64,000 nt of DNA from Companilactobacillus kedongensis (GTDB lineage Bacteria > Bacillota > Bacilli > Lactobacillales > Lactobacillaceae), in the NCBI RefSeq assembly GCF_003946625.1, contig NZ_RHOR01000001.1, forward strand, positions 62,001-126,000, given 5' to 3'. Made by a program: the position numbers and the translations under genes. Position 1 is the first letter of the stretch; every line of letters starts with the position of its first letter. A model generated the notes under the pieces. That model saw only the letters and a list, made by a program, of their open reading frames with translations. It searched no databases and was not told the DNA's origin. Of the stretch, positions 32,197 through 40,903 are shown in pieces.

Positions 32197-33072
32197 ATGA
32201 AATCAATGATCAAACGTAATTTATTGTTATATTTTAGAAATCACAGTGGAGTGTTCTTCTCACTCATGGGTGCTTTAATATCATTTATTCTTTACTTGGT
32301 ATTTCTCAAGAAGAATATGCAATCTAGCTGGAGTCAGGTTCCAAACTCGACCATACTATTAGATTTATGGTTGATTGGTGGGACGTTGAGTATTACGAGT
32401 ATCACCACAACTTTAAGCAGTTTGTCGCAATCTGTGATCGATAAGGAAAAACACATTACTCAGGATCTTGAATTAACCGATGCAGGTCCATTTCGCCTGC
32501 AAATGAGTTATTTACTTAGTTCTACGATTATTGGAATTCTTATGCAGCTGATAATGTTTGCAATTATGCTTGGATATTTTTATGTTACTGATAAATTAAC
32601 GGTGACTGGCGGACAATTCATAGATATATTTGGATTAATGATAATTAGCTCGCTTTTGGCAACGGCTGTGAATTCATTGATCATTAGATACATTCACAAG
32701 TCAGATAATCTAAACAAGGTAGGAACAATAGTAGGAACAGGTGCAGGATTCTTAGTTGGAACATACATTCCGATTGGATCGTTACCAAATTTTGCACAGA
32801 ATTTAGTTAAAATAACTCCGGGTAGCTATGTAGCGTCATTATTTCGCCAATATTTAATGGGTAATAAACTTAATAACGTTTTTAAAAACAGTGTTTCTTC
32901 ACGTAATCATTTTGATAGGTTAATGGGGATAAGATTGGAATGGTCGCACTTGTTGACTCAAAAGGAGACATACCTGATAATGGTATTAATTTTTGTAGGT
33001 GCGTTAATTCTACTGATTGGGTCACAATGGTTGCAGAACAGACGACAAATGTACTTATTACAAGAAAAATAA
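32197..33072 (+). CDS. ABC-2 type transporter permease
   Basis: About 291 residues from the ATG at 32197 after GAGGTG. Six membrane helices in the ABC-2 pattern are seen, with a cytoplasmic segment between helices 2 and 3 (SVIDKEKHITQDLELTDAGP) and the late FLVGTYIPIGSLPNF, typical of YadH/DrrB-like exporters. The large loop LRQ-type region GSYVASLFRQYLMGN precedes the last helix. Partner of the upstream ATPase. Confidence 0.87.
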   Translation: MKSMIKRNLLLYFRNHSGVFFSLMGALISFILYLVFLKKNMQSSWSQVPNSTILLDLWLIGGTLSITSITTTLSSLSQSVIDKEKHITQDLELTDAGPFRLQMSYLLSSTIIGILMQLIMFAIMLGYFYVTDKLTVTGGQFIDIFGLMIISSLLATAVNSLIIRYIHKSDNLNKVGTIVGTGAGFLVGTYIPIGSLPNFAQNLVKITPGSYVASLFRQYLMGNKLNNVFKNSVSSRNHFDRLMGIRLEWSHLLTQKETYLIMVLIFVGALILLIGSQWLQNRRQMYLLQEK

Positions 33073-33092
33073 TACGAATGGAGGATATTTTA

Positions 33093-33548
33093 GTGCATCA
33101 AAAATTTGAGAAAAACACTGAAATTGACTCATCAGATCCGTTGTTAACAATTCAGGCAAATGACAAAGAGGGGCAAGTACCTTCGCTTATTTCGTATTTG
33201 AATAATTATCAAGATACTCATTCAGATATCATTTCTATTAAAACAACTGATCGACTTGTGATAACGAAAATTTCCACAATCATTTTAGCCGAAATTCAGG
33301 AATCCGAATTATTGATATACACAAACTCAGGCGTAGTAAAGACTCGAGAAACGTTACATAATTTATACCAACGTCTGGGAGATTCTAGATTTGTTCAGGT
33401 TTCGAAACACGGCATTTTAAATTTAGATTATTTGACCTCACTTGAAGATAGCTTTTCAGGTAATATGACAGCAATTTTGAAAAATAATGTTAAAACAGAT
33501 GTCAGTCGAAGATATGTAAAAATCCTGATGGAACGTTTGAATATATAG
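33093..33548 (+). CDS. LytTR-domain DNA-binding regulator
   Basis: About 151 residues from the GTG at 33093, eight bases after GGAGG; an ATG at 33078 lacks a site. The first 50 residues are a short helical part. The LytTR domain follows: ISTIILAEIQESELLIYTNS, then RETLHNLYQRLGDSRFVQVS, then SRRYVKILMERL. There is no receiver domain, so it is not a classical response regulator. The next gene encodes a DUF3021 membrane protein, the usual inhibitor-like partner in LytTR regulatory systems such as HdrRM and BrsRM. It probably controls this operon. Confidence 0.87.
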   Translation: MHQKFEKNTEIDSSDPLLTIQANDKEGQVPSLISYLNNYQDTHSDIISIKTTDRLVITKISTIILAEIQESELLIYTNSGVVKTRETLHNLYQRLGDSRFVQVSKHGILNLDYLTSLEDSFSGNMTAILKNNVKTDVSRRYVKILMERLNI

Positions 33549-33558
33549 GGGGTTTGTG

Positions 33559-33954
33559 ATGAGTAAAGTTGTTAATTATGCTATGCGCGGTATGGGATAC
33601 GGAGCGGTAACGTATTTAATATTAATAGCTATTGATTTTGAATCGATGGCAGTTACTTCTAGTAGTATCTTTAGTGTTTTAATTATGAGTGCATTGCTTG
33701 GAATTATCAGTATGGTGTTTGACTATGACAAACTGGCTTTTCTCGTGGCTTTAGGAATTCATTTTTGTGGAACTTTAGTATTGGTGATTTCTATGCTGAC
33801 TTACAATGGCTGGAAATTTGTGTTGACGTCCGGTAGCTTTTGGTGGTCCTTTATTTTAATATATATTTTTATTTGGATCGCAGTTATGGTCAACCAACAT
33901 GTACGTGTTGTTAAAGTTAATAAAGCATTAAAGAAACGCAATCGAATCAATTAA
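33559..33954 (+). CDS. DUF3021 membrane protein, likely inhibitor of the LytTR regulator
   Basis: About 131 residues; GGGGG lies before the ATG at 33559. Four membrane helices (about 12-30, 38-58, 66-88, 97-117) and a basic tail (HVRVVKVNKALKKRNR) match the DUF3021 family, regularly encoded next to LytTR proteins and ABC exporters. In studied systems the membrane protein holds the regulator inactive. That role here is inferred from the pairing. Confidence 0.85.
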   Translation: MSKVVNYAMRGMGYGAVTYLILIAIDFESMAVTSSSIFSVLIMSALLGIISMVFDYDKLAFLVALGIHFCGTLVLVISMLTYNGWKFVLTSGSFWWSFILIYIFIWIAVMVNQHVRVVKVNKALKKRNRIN

Positions 33955-34000
33955 AAATAGCTCTGATATCCGTTCTGATATGGATGTCAGAGCTATTTTT
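33953..34000 (+). terminator. Terminator of the ABC-LytTR operon
   Basis: A long stem (33953-33970 with 33981-33999, one mismatch) and T-run, starting at the stop codon. Confidence 0.9.
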
Positions 34001-34100
34001 CAAATACGAATAATAAATAATTTGTAGCTAATATTGGCATTATTTGGGAACTTTGTATAAAATTTGTTTAAACAAATTAGAGATAAAGATGTGAATAGCT

Positions 34101-35840
34101 ATGAGTAAATTAATTAAGAAAAACTATTTCATTCTGTTACTGTTCGTTTTGATCAGTGTAGTATTAGTTGCTTTAGTAGATTGGCATGTAGGATACGTAT
34201 TTGCTACTGGCGACTATCACTATCATCTTGATCGAATTGAAACTTTGGCTAGTTCCATTAAACATTTTGATTTTTGGCCCAAAGTCGATGGTCATTTTAT
34301 TGGTGGATATGGCTATGCATCAAGCCTTTTTTATCCAGATGTATTTTTGTATTTTCCAGCATTATTGAGGGTGGCTGGAGTTAGTCCAGTGATTACTTAT
34401 TTATTTACTTTAGTGTTGATAAATTTTGCCACACTGTGGATCGGATATATTGCTGGTAAAAGATCATCTTTTTCAACACGACGTGCACTGTTATTCACAT
34501 TGATATATACATTAAACCCATATCGTTTGCAGACGTTGTATAGTCGACAGGATCTAGGCGAGTTACTGGGTATGATTTTCTTTCCACTTGTTTTATCAGA
34601 ATTGATCAATTTCAAAAATGGTTATTTTAGACAGTGGTACCTTTTAGCGTTTGCTATGATTGGCATTGGTTTTTCTCATACGATTTCACTATTTATGATG
34701 ATTATTTTTGCAGCAATGTATGTACTATTGAACATTAAATATTTTTGGGATAAGAAAAAGATCATTGCTCTGATCAAAGCAGCGGGATTAACTATTGGTG
34801 CAACGGCTATGATCTATTTGCCCATACTGGAACAGATGCGCGGTCAGAAGTATGCTTTGACAACTGACCCTTTGATCAACATTACCAATCAAGTTTTTTC
34901 TATCAAGGACTTGATCAATAATTCATTGATAAATTCAGTATTTCACGGCGATACGGTAAATATTGGAACAGTAATTTTTATAAGTTTGATAGTTTATTCA
35001 ATTTATAATCTTATTAAACGTAAGAATTTAGATTTAACAATAATTGCATTATTTCTATTCTTTGCTTGTACAAATATTTTTCCTTGGAAATTTATGAGTC
35101 ACTCAATTTTTGCGGTAATTCAATTTCCATGGCGGTTTTTCTCAGTTATTTCTTTGATTGTGGCATATTTGTTGGTCAATGATGATTTACATTTGTTGGA
35201 TCGAAGATACTTCCCCTATGTACTTGTCGGGATTATCACATTATTAACCTTGAGTTTATCGCAACAAACTGTAGCCGCATCTAAGGATAGATTAGATAGT
35301 TATTCTGACTTTAATACGATCGACAGCTATTATATCGGTGCAGGACACGAGTATTTACCTAGCCAAGTTGACTACTACGATATAAGACAACATAAAGATA
35401 GAACTATCAATTATAAGCAGTCAGATATCTCGATTCAAAATCCTACTATAAATCGACAGTATATCGCTTTTAACTTTGATACTCATGGCAAGTCAGCTAA
35501 TATTCAGTTGCCATTAATTTACTATAAGGGCTATCAAAGTGAAGTCTATGGATCAGGAAATTCGACTGTACCAAGAATATCAAATTCGGGCCTTGCTGAA
35601 ATTATGTTGACTGGTTCTGGAACAGTAAAGGTGCAGTATGAACATACTTTGATTCAAAAAATCAGTTTATTTATCTCAAGTTTGACAGGTTTATTAGTAT
35701 TATTGAAGTTCTTGAGCAAGAGAAGACACGCTTATGTTTCCGTTTGGGATGCTGTGCCAGTGTTTGTAGTGCCAAGTGAATATGATTATATGTTTGTTTA
35801 TCAAATTGTTGAAGGTATGGATGGAATTGAGGTTGAATAG
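34101..35840 (+). CDS. Large polytopic membrane protein, PTPS-related/GT-C-like
   Basis: 579 residues with about 11 membrane helices. The first loop carries GDYHYHLDRIETLASSI and GYGYASSLFYPD, with an Asp/His-rich pattern after helix 1 as in GT-C enzymes. The overall look is that of the 6-pyruvoyl-tetrahydropterin-synthase-related membrane proteins of lactobacilli, which are probably lipid-linked sugar transferases. A soluble outer domain (about 390-525) precedes the last helix (about 520-545). The extra 35 residues after the last helix (SVWDAVPVFVVPSEYDY) are unusual. Monocistronic. Confidence 0.7.
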   Translation: MSKLIKKNYFILLLFVLISVVLVALVDWHVGYVFATGDYHYHLDRIETLASSIKHFDFWPKVDGHFIGGYGYASSLFYPDVFLYFPALLRVAGVSPVITYLFTLVLINFATLWIGYIAGKRSSFSTRRALLFTLIYTLNPYRLQTLYSRQDLGELLGMIFFPLVLSELINFKNGYFRQWYLLAFAMIGIGFSHTISLFMMIIFAAMYVLLNIKYFWDKKKIIALIKAAGLTIGATAMIYLPILEQMRGQKYALTTDPLINITNQVFSIKDLINNSLINSVFHGDTVNIGTVIFISLIVYSIYNLIKRKNLDLTIIALFLFFACTNIFPWKFMSHSIFAVIQFPWRFFSVISLIVAYLLVNDDLHLLDRRYFPYVLVGIITLLTLSLSQQTVAASKDRLDSYSDFNTIDSYYIGAGHEYLPSQVDYYDIRQHKDRTINYKQSDISIQNPTINRQYIAFNFDTHGKSANIQLPLIYYKGYQSEVYGSGNSTVPRISNSGLAEIMLTGSGTVKVQYEHTLIQKISLFISSLTGLLVLLKFLSKRRHAYVSVWDAVPVFVVPSEYDYMFVYQIVEGMDGIEVE

Positions 35841-35897
35841 CAGACAACTTAATTGAACATCTATATAATTACGTTGAATGGGGAGGAGAGCAAATAT

Positions 35898-36134
35898 ATG
35901 ACTATAAAAACTAGAAAACAAGGTAATTCTTTGATTATTACTGTTCCAGCTGAATTTAAAATTGGTGAAAATGTTGAATTTAATCCCATGTTGGATGATA
36001 ACGGGGTTATTTCCTTCGTTCCGGTGCATAAGAATTTATTTGCGCAACATCCAGAGTATGATTTAAAAAACGCTATTAAAAAAATTAACATAGGTGATAA
36101 TGGAAGTGCTGTCGGTAAAGAAAATATTTTGTAG
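35898..36134 (+). CDS. AbrB/PemI-like antitoxin, orphan
   Basis: 78 residues from the ATG at 35898 after GGAGGAGAG. The N-terminal 45 residues are a SpoVT/AbrB swapped-hairpin DNA-binding domain (TRKQGNSLIITVPAEF, then GENVEFNPMLDDNG). The end HPEYDLKNAIKK and NGSAVGKEN resembles the toxin-contacting tail of PemI/MazE-like antitoxins. No MazF/PemK toxin follows: the gene stops at TAG 36132-36134, and the same frame stays open for 39 more codons. It is either a solitary regulator or the remains of a toxin-antitoxin pair. Confidence 0.75.
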   Translation: MTIKTRKQGNSLIITVPAEFKIGENVEFNPMLDDNGVISFVPVHKNLFAQHPEYDLKNAIKKINIGDNGSAVGKENIL

Positions 36135-36254
36135 AAAAGTTATTTTTCAACAGAGATATTCAATTTAATTAATGATGAACTACATGCTGATCATGTTAGT
36201 AAATCATTGAGAGAAGAAGCACTTAATTATGTAAAAGACATTTTTTCTGTTTAA
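36135..36254 (+). pseudogene. In-frame continuation after the antitoxin stop (39 codons)
   Basis: Directly after TAG the same frame reads on to TAA at 36252-36254, with protein-like content (STEIFNLINDELHADHVSK, then LREEALNYVKDIF). No start or ribosome site of its own is evident. It may be the former C-terminal part of the antitoxin gene, cut by a nonsense change, or a relic of a fused partner. Confidence 0.35.
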
Positions 36255-36255
36255 A

Positions 36256-36287
36256 AAACAACCAACTAAATTTTTAGTTGGTTGTTT
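36256..36287. terminator. Bidirectional terminator between abrB-like and rluA-like genes
   Basis: A perfect 14-bp stem (36256-36269 with 36274-36287), AAA and TTT flanks. It overlaps the 3' end of the RluA-type gene. Confidence 0.85.
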
Positions 36288-37161
36288 CTTTGTCTAATTT
36301 CATAAAATATGGTATATCAACTTGGACGGTTTTGGTCAGATCAGTAAAGGGAATCTGGTAAATTAATTTATAGGCGAACAATTTGAGAAGTCCATTTTGT
36401 GGCTGTGGATTATACAGTGGATCGTTGACGATCGGCCAACCATTATGTGACAAGTGAACGCGTAATTGATGAGTTCGTCCAGTGTAAAGTTTGAGGTTTA
36501 ATAGTGCTTGTTTGGAATTCTTACTGATTACGTGATATTCGGTTTTAGCATTTTGACCGTCAGTTCTGACCATTCGTTTTCTTTTGTCATCAGGGTCAAG
36601 GCCGATCGGTTGGTCGATCACACCAGAATTTTCAATTGGCTGCTTCAGATCAACAATGGCTAGATACTCTCGTTGCAAAGTCTTACTGCTGAGTTGGCGA
36701 TTAAATATCGGCACCAGATAGGGCGTTTTAGAGATCAAGACTAGACCAGAAGTTTCTTGATCTATGCGATGGACCATGTAGGGATGTTGACCGTATTTAT
36801 TCAAGTGGCTCTCAGCATCGTTAAATAAGGTATTGTCCTCGCTATTCAGATTGGGATGAGTTTTTTGGCCAGCTGGTTTATTGACGACTAATAAATCGTC
36901 ATTTTCGTAGGCAACGTTCAGTTTTCCACTTCCAGGTAGATAGTGTTGGCTCGTTCTCGGATCGAAGTCGAAGTTCATAGTTACTAAATCATTATTCTTA
37001 ATGATCGTATTGAAAGCTTGATACTGTCCATTGATTAAAATATTTTGTTCAACACGTAAAAAGTGCTGCCATTTTTTGGGAACAAGCCATTTTTGAAGTA
37101 ATTCGCGAACCGATAATTTCTCTGTTCTGGCTTGTTTATAAGTGATGTTTTTTTGATACAT
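36274..37161 (-). CDS. RluA-family pseudouridine synthase
   Basis: 295 residues after AGAGGT. An S4-like N-terminal domain (about 15-75) precedes the synthase fold with DLLVVNKPAGQ and the catalytic MVHRIDQETSGLVL, where Asp is the nucleophile. LKLYTGRTHQLRVHLSHNG is the usual late motif. It would modify uridine in 23S rRNA or tRNA. The length and S4 domain fit the RluD/YhcT-YlyB group. Divergent from the class A PBP gene. Confidence 0.93.
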   Translation of the reverse strand: MYQKNITYKQARTEKLSVRELLQKWLVPKKWQHFLRVEQNILINGQYQAFNTIIKNNDLVTMNFDFDPRTSQHYLPGSGKLNVAYENDDLLVVNKPAGQKTHPNLNSEDNTLFNDAESHLNKYGQHPYMVHRIDQETSGLVLISKTPYLVPIFNRQLSSKTLQREYLAIVDLKQPIENSGVIDQPIGLDPDDKRKRMVRTDGQNAKTEYHVISKNSKQALLNLKLYTGRTHQLRVHLSHNGWPIVNDPLYNPQPQNGLLKLFAYKLIYQIPFTDLTKTVQVDIPYFMKLDKETTN

Positions 37162-37246
37162 TTATTTACCTCTGGTTAAGATTTTAATTGTAATTCAAAA
37201 AGTAAGCAATTATATGATAAAATTTGTTGTTACAGAGGTATGTAAG

Positions 37247-39313
37247 ATGAATAAGAATAATAGGTTTTGGGAATGGTTAAAACCAAAATTAGCCATTGTT
37301 TGGGCCTTCATAAGAAAATATTGGAAAAGATTCCAAGTCACACGCTGGCTGATTTTACTTTTCTTGACGCTGATTTTAGTATTGAGTTCTGTTTGGACAT
37401 TTAAAGCTAAGACGGCTGATGTTGAGAATCTAAAGTCATCTTTGCAGACGAAGACAACAGTTGTAGATAAAGACGGACATGATGCTGGAGAACTATATTC
37501 TAGCAAGGGGACTTATGTCAATTTAAAGAAAATTTCTCCAAATATTCAAAATGCAGTTATTTCTACTGAAGATAGAACTTTTTGGACTAACCCTGGTTTC
37601 AGTATCAAAGGATATGCCAGAGCGGCTTTAGGATATTTGATCCATCATGGTATTACCGGTGGTGGTAGTACTTTGACACAGCAATTAGCTAAAAATGCTT
37701 TACTTACTCAGAAGCAAACACTATCGCGTAAAGGTGAGGAATTGTTCCTATCGATCGAAATCAATCGAGTTTACTCGAAAAAGAATATTTTGACGATGTA
37801 CTTGAATAATACTTACTTTGGAAATGGTGTTTGGGGTGTTCAAGATGCTTCCGAAAAATATTTTGGTAAGAATGCTAGTGAATTGAATGCTGGTGAGGCC
37901 GCTGTTTTGGCTGCCACTTTAAAGGGTTCCAACATGTACAACCCGATTGATAATTACGACAATTCTAAATCAAGACGTAATTTGGTCTTAGATTTGATGG
38001 TTCAAAATAATAAATTATCTGAATCACAAGCTAAGTATTATCAAAATCAACCAATTACCTTAAATGATAATTATAATGATGCAAACTCATACAAGTATCC
38101 TTATTTCTTTGATGCGGTAATTGCTGAAGCGGTCAATAAATATGGCTTAAAGGAAGACGATGTATTGAATAAGGGTTATAAGATCTATACGACACTTGAC
38201 CCAGATATTCAAAAGTCAATGGAGAATTCTTTTGACAATAGTAGTCTTTTCCCAGCTAATGCCAGTGATGGTACGACTGTTCAGGGTGCATCGATCGCAG
38301 TCGATCCTAAGAATGGCGGAGTTTTAGCAGTTGTAGGTGGTCGTGGTGATCATACCTTTAGAGGGTTCAACCGTGCAACACAGATGAAGCGTCAGCCAGG
38401 ATCAACTATTAAGCCATTAGCTGTTTATACACCTGCATTAGAGAATGGTTATAGTTATGATTCAGAGTTGCCCGATCAAATAACTAGTTTTGGTAAAAAT
38501 AAATATACGCCTACTAATGCTGATGGGTTGTATCAAGATAAAATACCAATGTATCAAGCTTTAGCACAGAGTGAAAATGTCCCTGCAGTAGCTTTGTTGG
38601 ACAAAATTGGTGTTAAAAAAGGTGTCAATTCAGTTGAGAACTTTGGTATCAACGTACATAAAAATGATCAAAATCTAGCTTTGGCACTTGGTGGTTTGGA
38701 AACTGGTGTATCACCAATGCAAATGGCTAGAGCTTATACTGCTTTTGCCAATGAAGGTAAATTGTCAGAAACACACTTTATTACTAAAATCGTTGATTCA
38801 ACAGGAACGGTTGTCGTCGACAATACCAGTTCTTCTAATAAACAGATCATTAGTAAAGATACTGCCAAGGAAATGACAAGTATGATGCTAGGAGTCTATA
38901 ACGAGGGAACTGGTAAAACTGCTAGACCTGCAGGCTATAAGATAGCGGGTAAGACTGGTAGTACAGAAGTTCCAAACTCGTATGGATATCCTGGGACTAA
39001 AGATCAATGGATGATCGGTTATACACCGGATATTGTAGTAGCCAGTTGGATCGGATTTGACAACACCGATAAAAATCATTTCTTGTATGGATATAGTGAA
39101 ACTGGATTATCATCATTATTCAAGAATGAAATGAGTAATATCTTGCCTGATACGGATAACACGTCATTTAACGTTAAAGATGCCGCCAATATTGCTAATG
39201 AAGATAGTGGCGATAACAATAATTCTACAAATTCATTCCAAGATGGCGTAAATACCATTAAAGATAAGGCTTCGGAATGGTATAATGATATTAAAAGTTT
39301 TTTTGGTCAGTAG
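37247..39313 (+). CDS. Class A penicillin-binding protein (PBP2A/1A type)
   Basis: 688 residues from the ATG at 37247 after GAGGT. A cytoplasmic start and one membrane helix (about 33-55) precede the GT51 glycosyltransferase: STEDRTFWTNPG with catalytic Glu, GGGSTLTQQLAKN, and LFLSIEINRVYSKKNIL. The transpeptidase has SxxK (PGSTIKP), SEN in AQSENVP, and KTGST. It polymerises and cross-links peptidoglycan. The C-terminal tail is rich in D, N and S. The next gene is 9 bases on. Confidence 0.95.
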   Translation: MNKNNRFWEWLKPKLAIVWAFIRKYWKRFQVTRWLILLFLTLILVLSSVWTFKAKTADVENLKSSLQTKTTVVDKDGHDAGELYSSKGTYVNLKKISPNIQNAVISTEDRTFWTNPGFSIKGYARAALGYLIHHGITGGGSTLTQQLAKNALLTQKQTLSRKGEELFLSIEINRVYSKKNILTMYLNNTYFGNGVWGVQDASEKYFGKNASELNAGEAAVLAATLKGSNMYNPIDNYDNSKSRRNLVLDLMVQNNKLSESQAKYYQNQPITLNDNYNDANSYKYPYFFDAVIAEAVNKYGLKEDDVLNKGYKIYTTLDPDIQKSMENSFDNSSLFPANASDGTTVQGASIAVDPKNGGVLAVVGGRGDHTFRGFNRATQMKRQPGSTIKPLAVYTPALENGYSYDSELPDQITSFGKNKYTPTNADGLYQDKIPMYQALAQSENVPAVALLDKIGVKKGVNSVENFGINVHKNDQNLALALGGLETGVSPMQMARAYTAFANEGKLSETHFITKIVDSTGTVVVDNTSSSNKQIISKDTAKEMTSMMLGVYNEGTGKTARPAGYKIAGKTGSTEVPNSYGYPGTKDQWMIGYTPDIVVASWIGFDNTDKNHFLYGYSETGLSSLFKNEMSNILPDTDNTSFNVKDAANIANEDSGDNNNSTNSFQDGVNTIKDKASEWYNDIKSFFGQ

Positions 39314-39322
39314 GAGGACAAC

Positions 39323-39670
39323 ATGGTTAATATTTATGATAGTGCCAATCAATTAGAAGAGGATTTAAGACAGACACCCGAGGTTGCCGACTTAAAACTT
39401 GCTTTTGAGGCTGTTAAAGCTAACGATTTGGCTTTTAAGTTATTCGATAAGGTTCAAAACAAACAATATGAACTACAACAAAAACAAGCAACAGGTCAAG
39501 AAATCACTAATGAAGATGTTGAAGGAATGCGTCAATTAACTGACCAACTTCAAAACTACAAAGAAATTAACAACTTGATGGAAAAAGAACAAAAGATGAA
39601 TTCAATGATGGAAGAATTGAATAAAATCATTTCAAAACCAATTGCTGAAATTTATCAAGGCGAAAAATAA
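39323..39670 (+). CDS. YlbF/YmcA-family protein, YheA-like
   Basis: 115 residues after AGGAGG. Almost wholly helical with heptads, starting VNIYDSANQLEEDLRQTPE, with NEDVEGMRQLTDQLQNYK and MNSMMEELNKIISKPIAEIY. This is the DUF964 family; relatives in Bacillus act with RNase Y or in competence and biofilm control. YheA-like members are often beside class A PBP genes in lactobacilli. Co-transcribed with the PBP gene. Confidence 0.85.
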   Translation: MVNIYDSANQLEEDLRQTPEVADLKLAFEAVKANDLAFKLFDKVQNKQYELQQKQATGQEITNEDVEGMRQLTDQLQNYKEINNLMEKEQKMNSMMEELNKIISKPIAEIYQGEK

Positions 39671-39683
39671 TTATACTTATCCA

Positions 39684-39721
39684 AAAAGTCCGGTATTTGC
39701 TTAGCAAATATCGGGCTTTTG
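39684..39721 (+). terminator. Terminator after the yheA-like gene
   Basis: A 17-bp stem with two mismatches (39684-39700 with 39704-39720) and T-run. Confidence 0.85.
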
Positions 39722-39743
39722 TACTATAAAGGGAGTTTGTTAT

Positions 39744-40901
39744 ATGAAATTTATACATGCGGCCGATCTGCACCTAGATACGCCATTCTCAAGCATTAAT
39801 AGTTTCTACGGTGAGTTACAAGAAAAACTTCAAAAATCAACGTATACAGCTGCTAGAAGGGTATTTCAAACAGCAATCGATCAAAAGGTCGATTTTGTCA
39901 TTTTAGCTGGTGATACTTTTGATGACACCGACAGATCACTGGAAGCACAGACGTTTTTAAAAGATCAATTTGAGCTACTGAATAAATCTGGGATCAAAGT
40001 TTATTTAGTTTATGGTAATCATGATTATTATCGGAATGATTATTCCGTTATCAATTTTCCTGATAATGTGACTGTATTTGATTCAGATGTTAATACGGCC
40101 ACACTAGAAGCTGATGGTATGAAAATTGGCATAACAGGATTCAGCTATTATCAACAGCACGTAAGTGACGATATGATTTCCAGATATCCAAGTCGTGGTG
40201 ATTTTGATTATCAAATCGGTATTTTGCACGCTGGAGTGATGGATAATAACTACGCACCATTTAAAGTAACGGATCTGCTAGCTAAAGGTTATGATTATTG
40301 GGCGCTGGGTCATATTCATAAGCGAGAGATCTTGAATAAAATGCCATATGTAATTTATCCGGGAGATACACAAGGACGTAATCAAAATGATCTGGGAGAA
40401 AAAGGATTTTATTTATTGACCGTCAAAGATAAGATTACAACTGCCCAATTTGTTCCTAGTTCTGTTTATGTTTGGAACAAGGAAACTATCAATGCAGAAG
40501 AAGACGACACATTAGATAGTCTGCTTTTAAAAATATCCAATGTTTTAGTAAATAAAAATACGATGACGACTTTAACGATAAATAATGCTCAAAAATTGTC
40601 CGATGACGTTGTTAAAGCAATCGATCGTGGTGAAATCTTACATCATTTTAGAAATAATAAATCAGCGATCCTCTACAAAATTTATCCGAAATATAATCGA
40701 AAAAACAATTTATCCACAATAGATCAGAAATATTGGGATGACAGTAAAACTAACATCTTTGATTTAGATGATATCAAGGATCTTGACAGTCGGCTCTATA
40801 ATAATGAAATTATACGAAAACATATCAATCAACCGGATTTTCTCAAGCATATGCAAGAACTTGTTGAAAATACTGTAAACAAGAAATACAACGGAGAATA
40901 A
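39744..40901 (+). CDS. yhaO: SbcD-like metallophosphoesterase, YhaO-like
   Basis: 385 residues. The metal-binding motifs of calcineurin-like nucleases are complete: HAADLHLDTPF, AGDTFDD, YGNHDYY, ILHAGVMD and GHIHK. The C-terminal capping region follows. With YhaN it should form an Mre11/Rad50-like DNA nuclease complex. The order yhaO, yhaN, yhaM with 2-base and overlapping junctions is the same operon as in Bacillus. Confidence 0.92.
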   Translation: MKFIHAADLHLDTPFSSINSFYGELQEKLQKSTYTAARRVFQTAIDQKVDFVILAGDTFDDTDRSLEAQTFLKDQFELLNKSGIKVYLVYGNHDYYRNDYSVINFPDNVTVFDSDVNTATLEADGMKIGITGFSYYQQHVSDDMISRYPSRGDFDYQIGILHAGVMDNNYAPFKVTDLLAKGYDYWALGHIHKREILNKMPYVIYPGDTQGRNQNDLGEKGFYLLTVKDKITTAQFVPSSVYVWNKETINAEEDDTLDSLLLKISNVLVNKNTMTTLTINNAQKLSDDVVKAIDRGEILHHFRNNKSAILYKIYPKYNRKNNLSTIDQKYWDDSKTNIFDLDDIKDLDSRLYNNEIIRKHINQPDFLKHMQELVENTVNKKYNGE

Positions 40902-40903
40902 TC

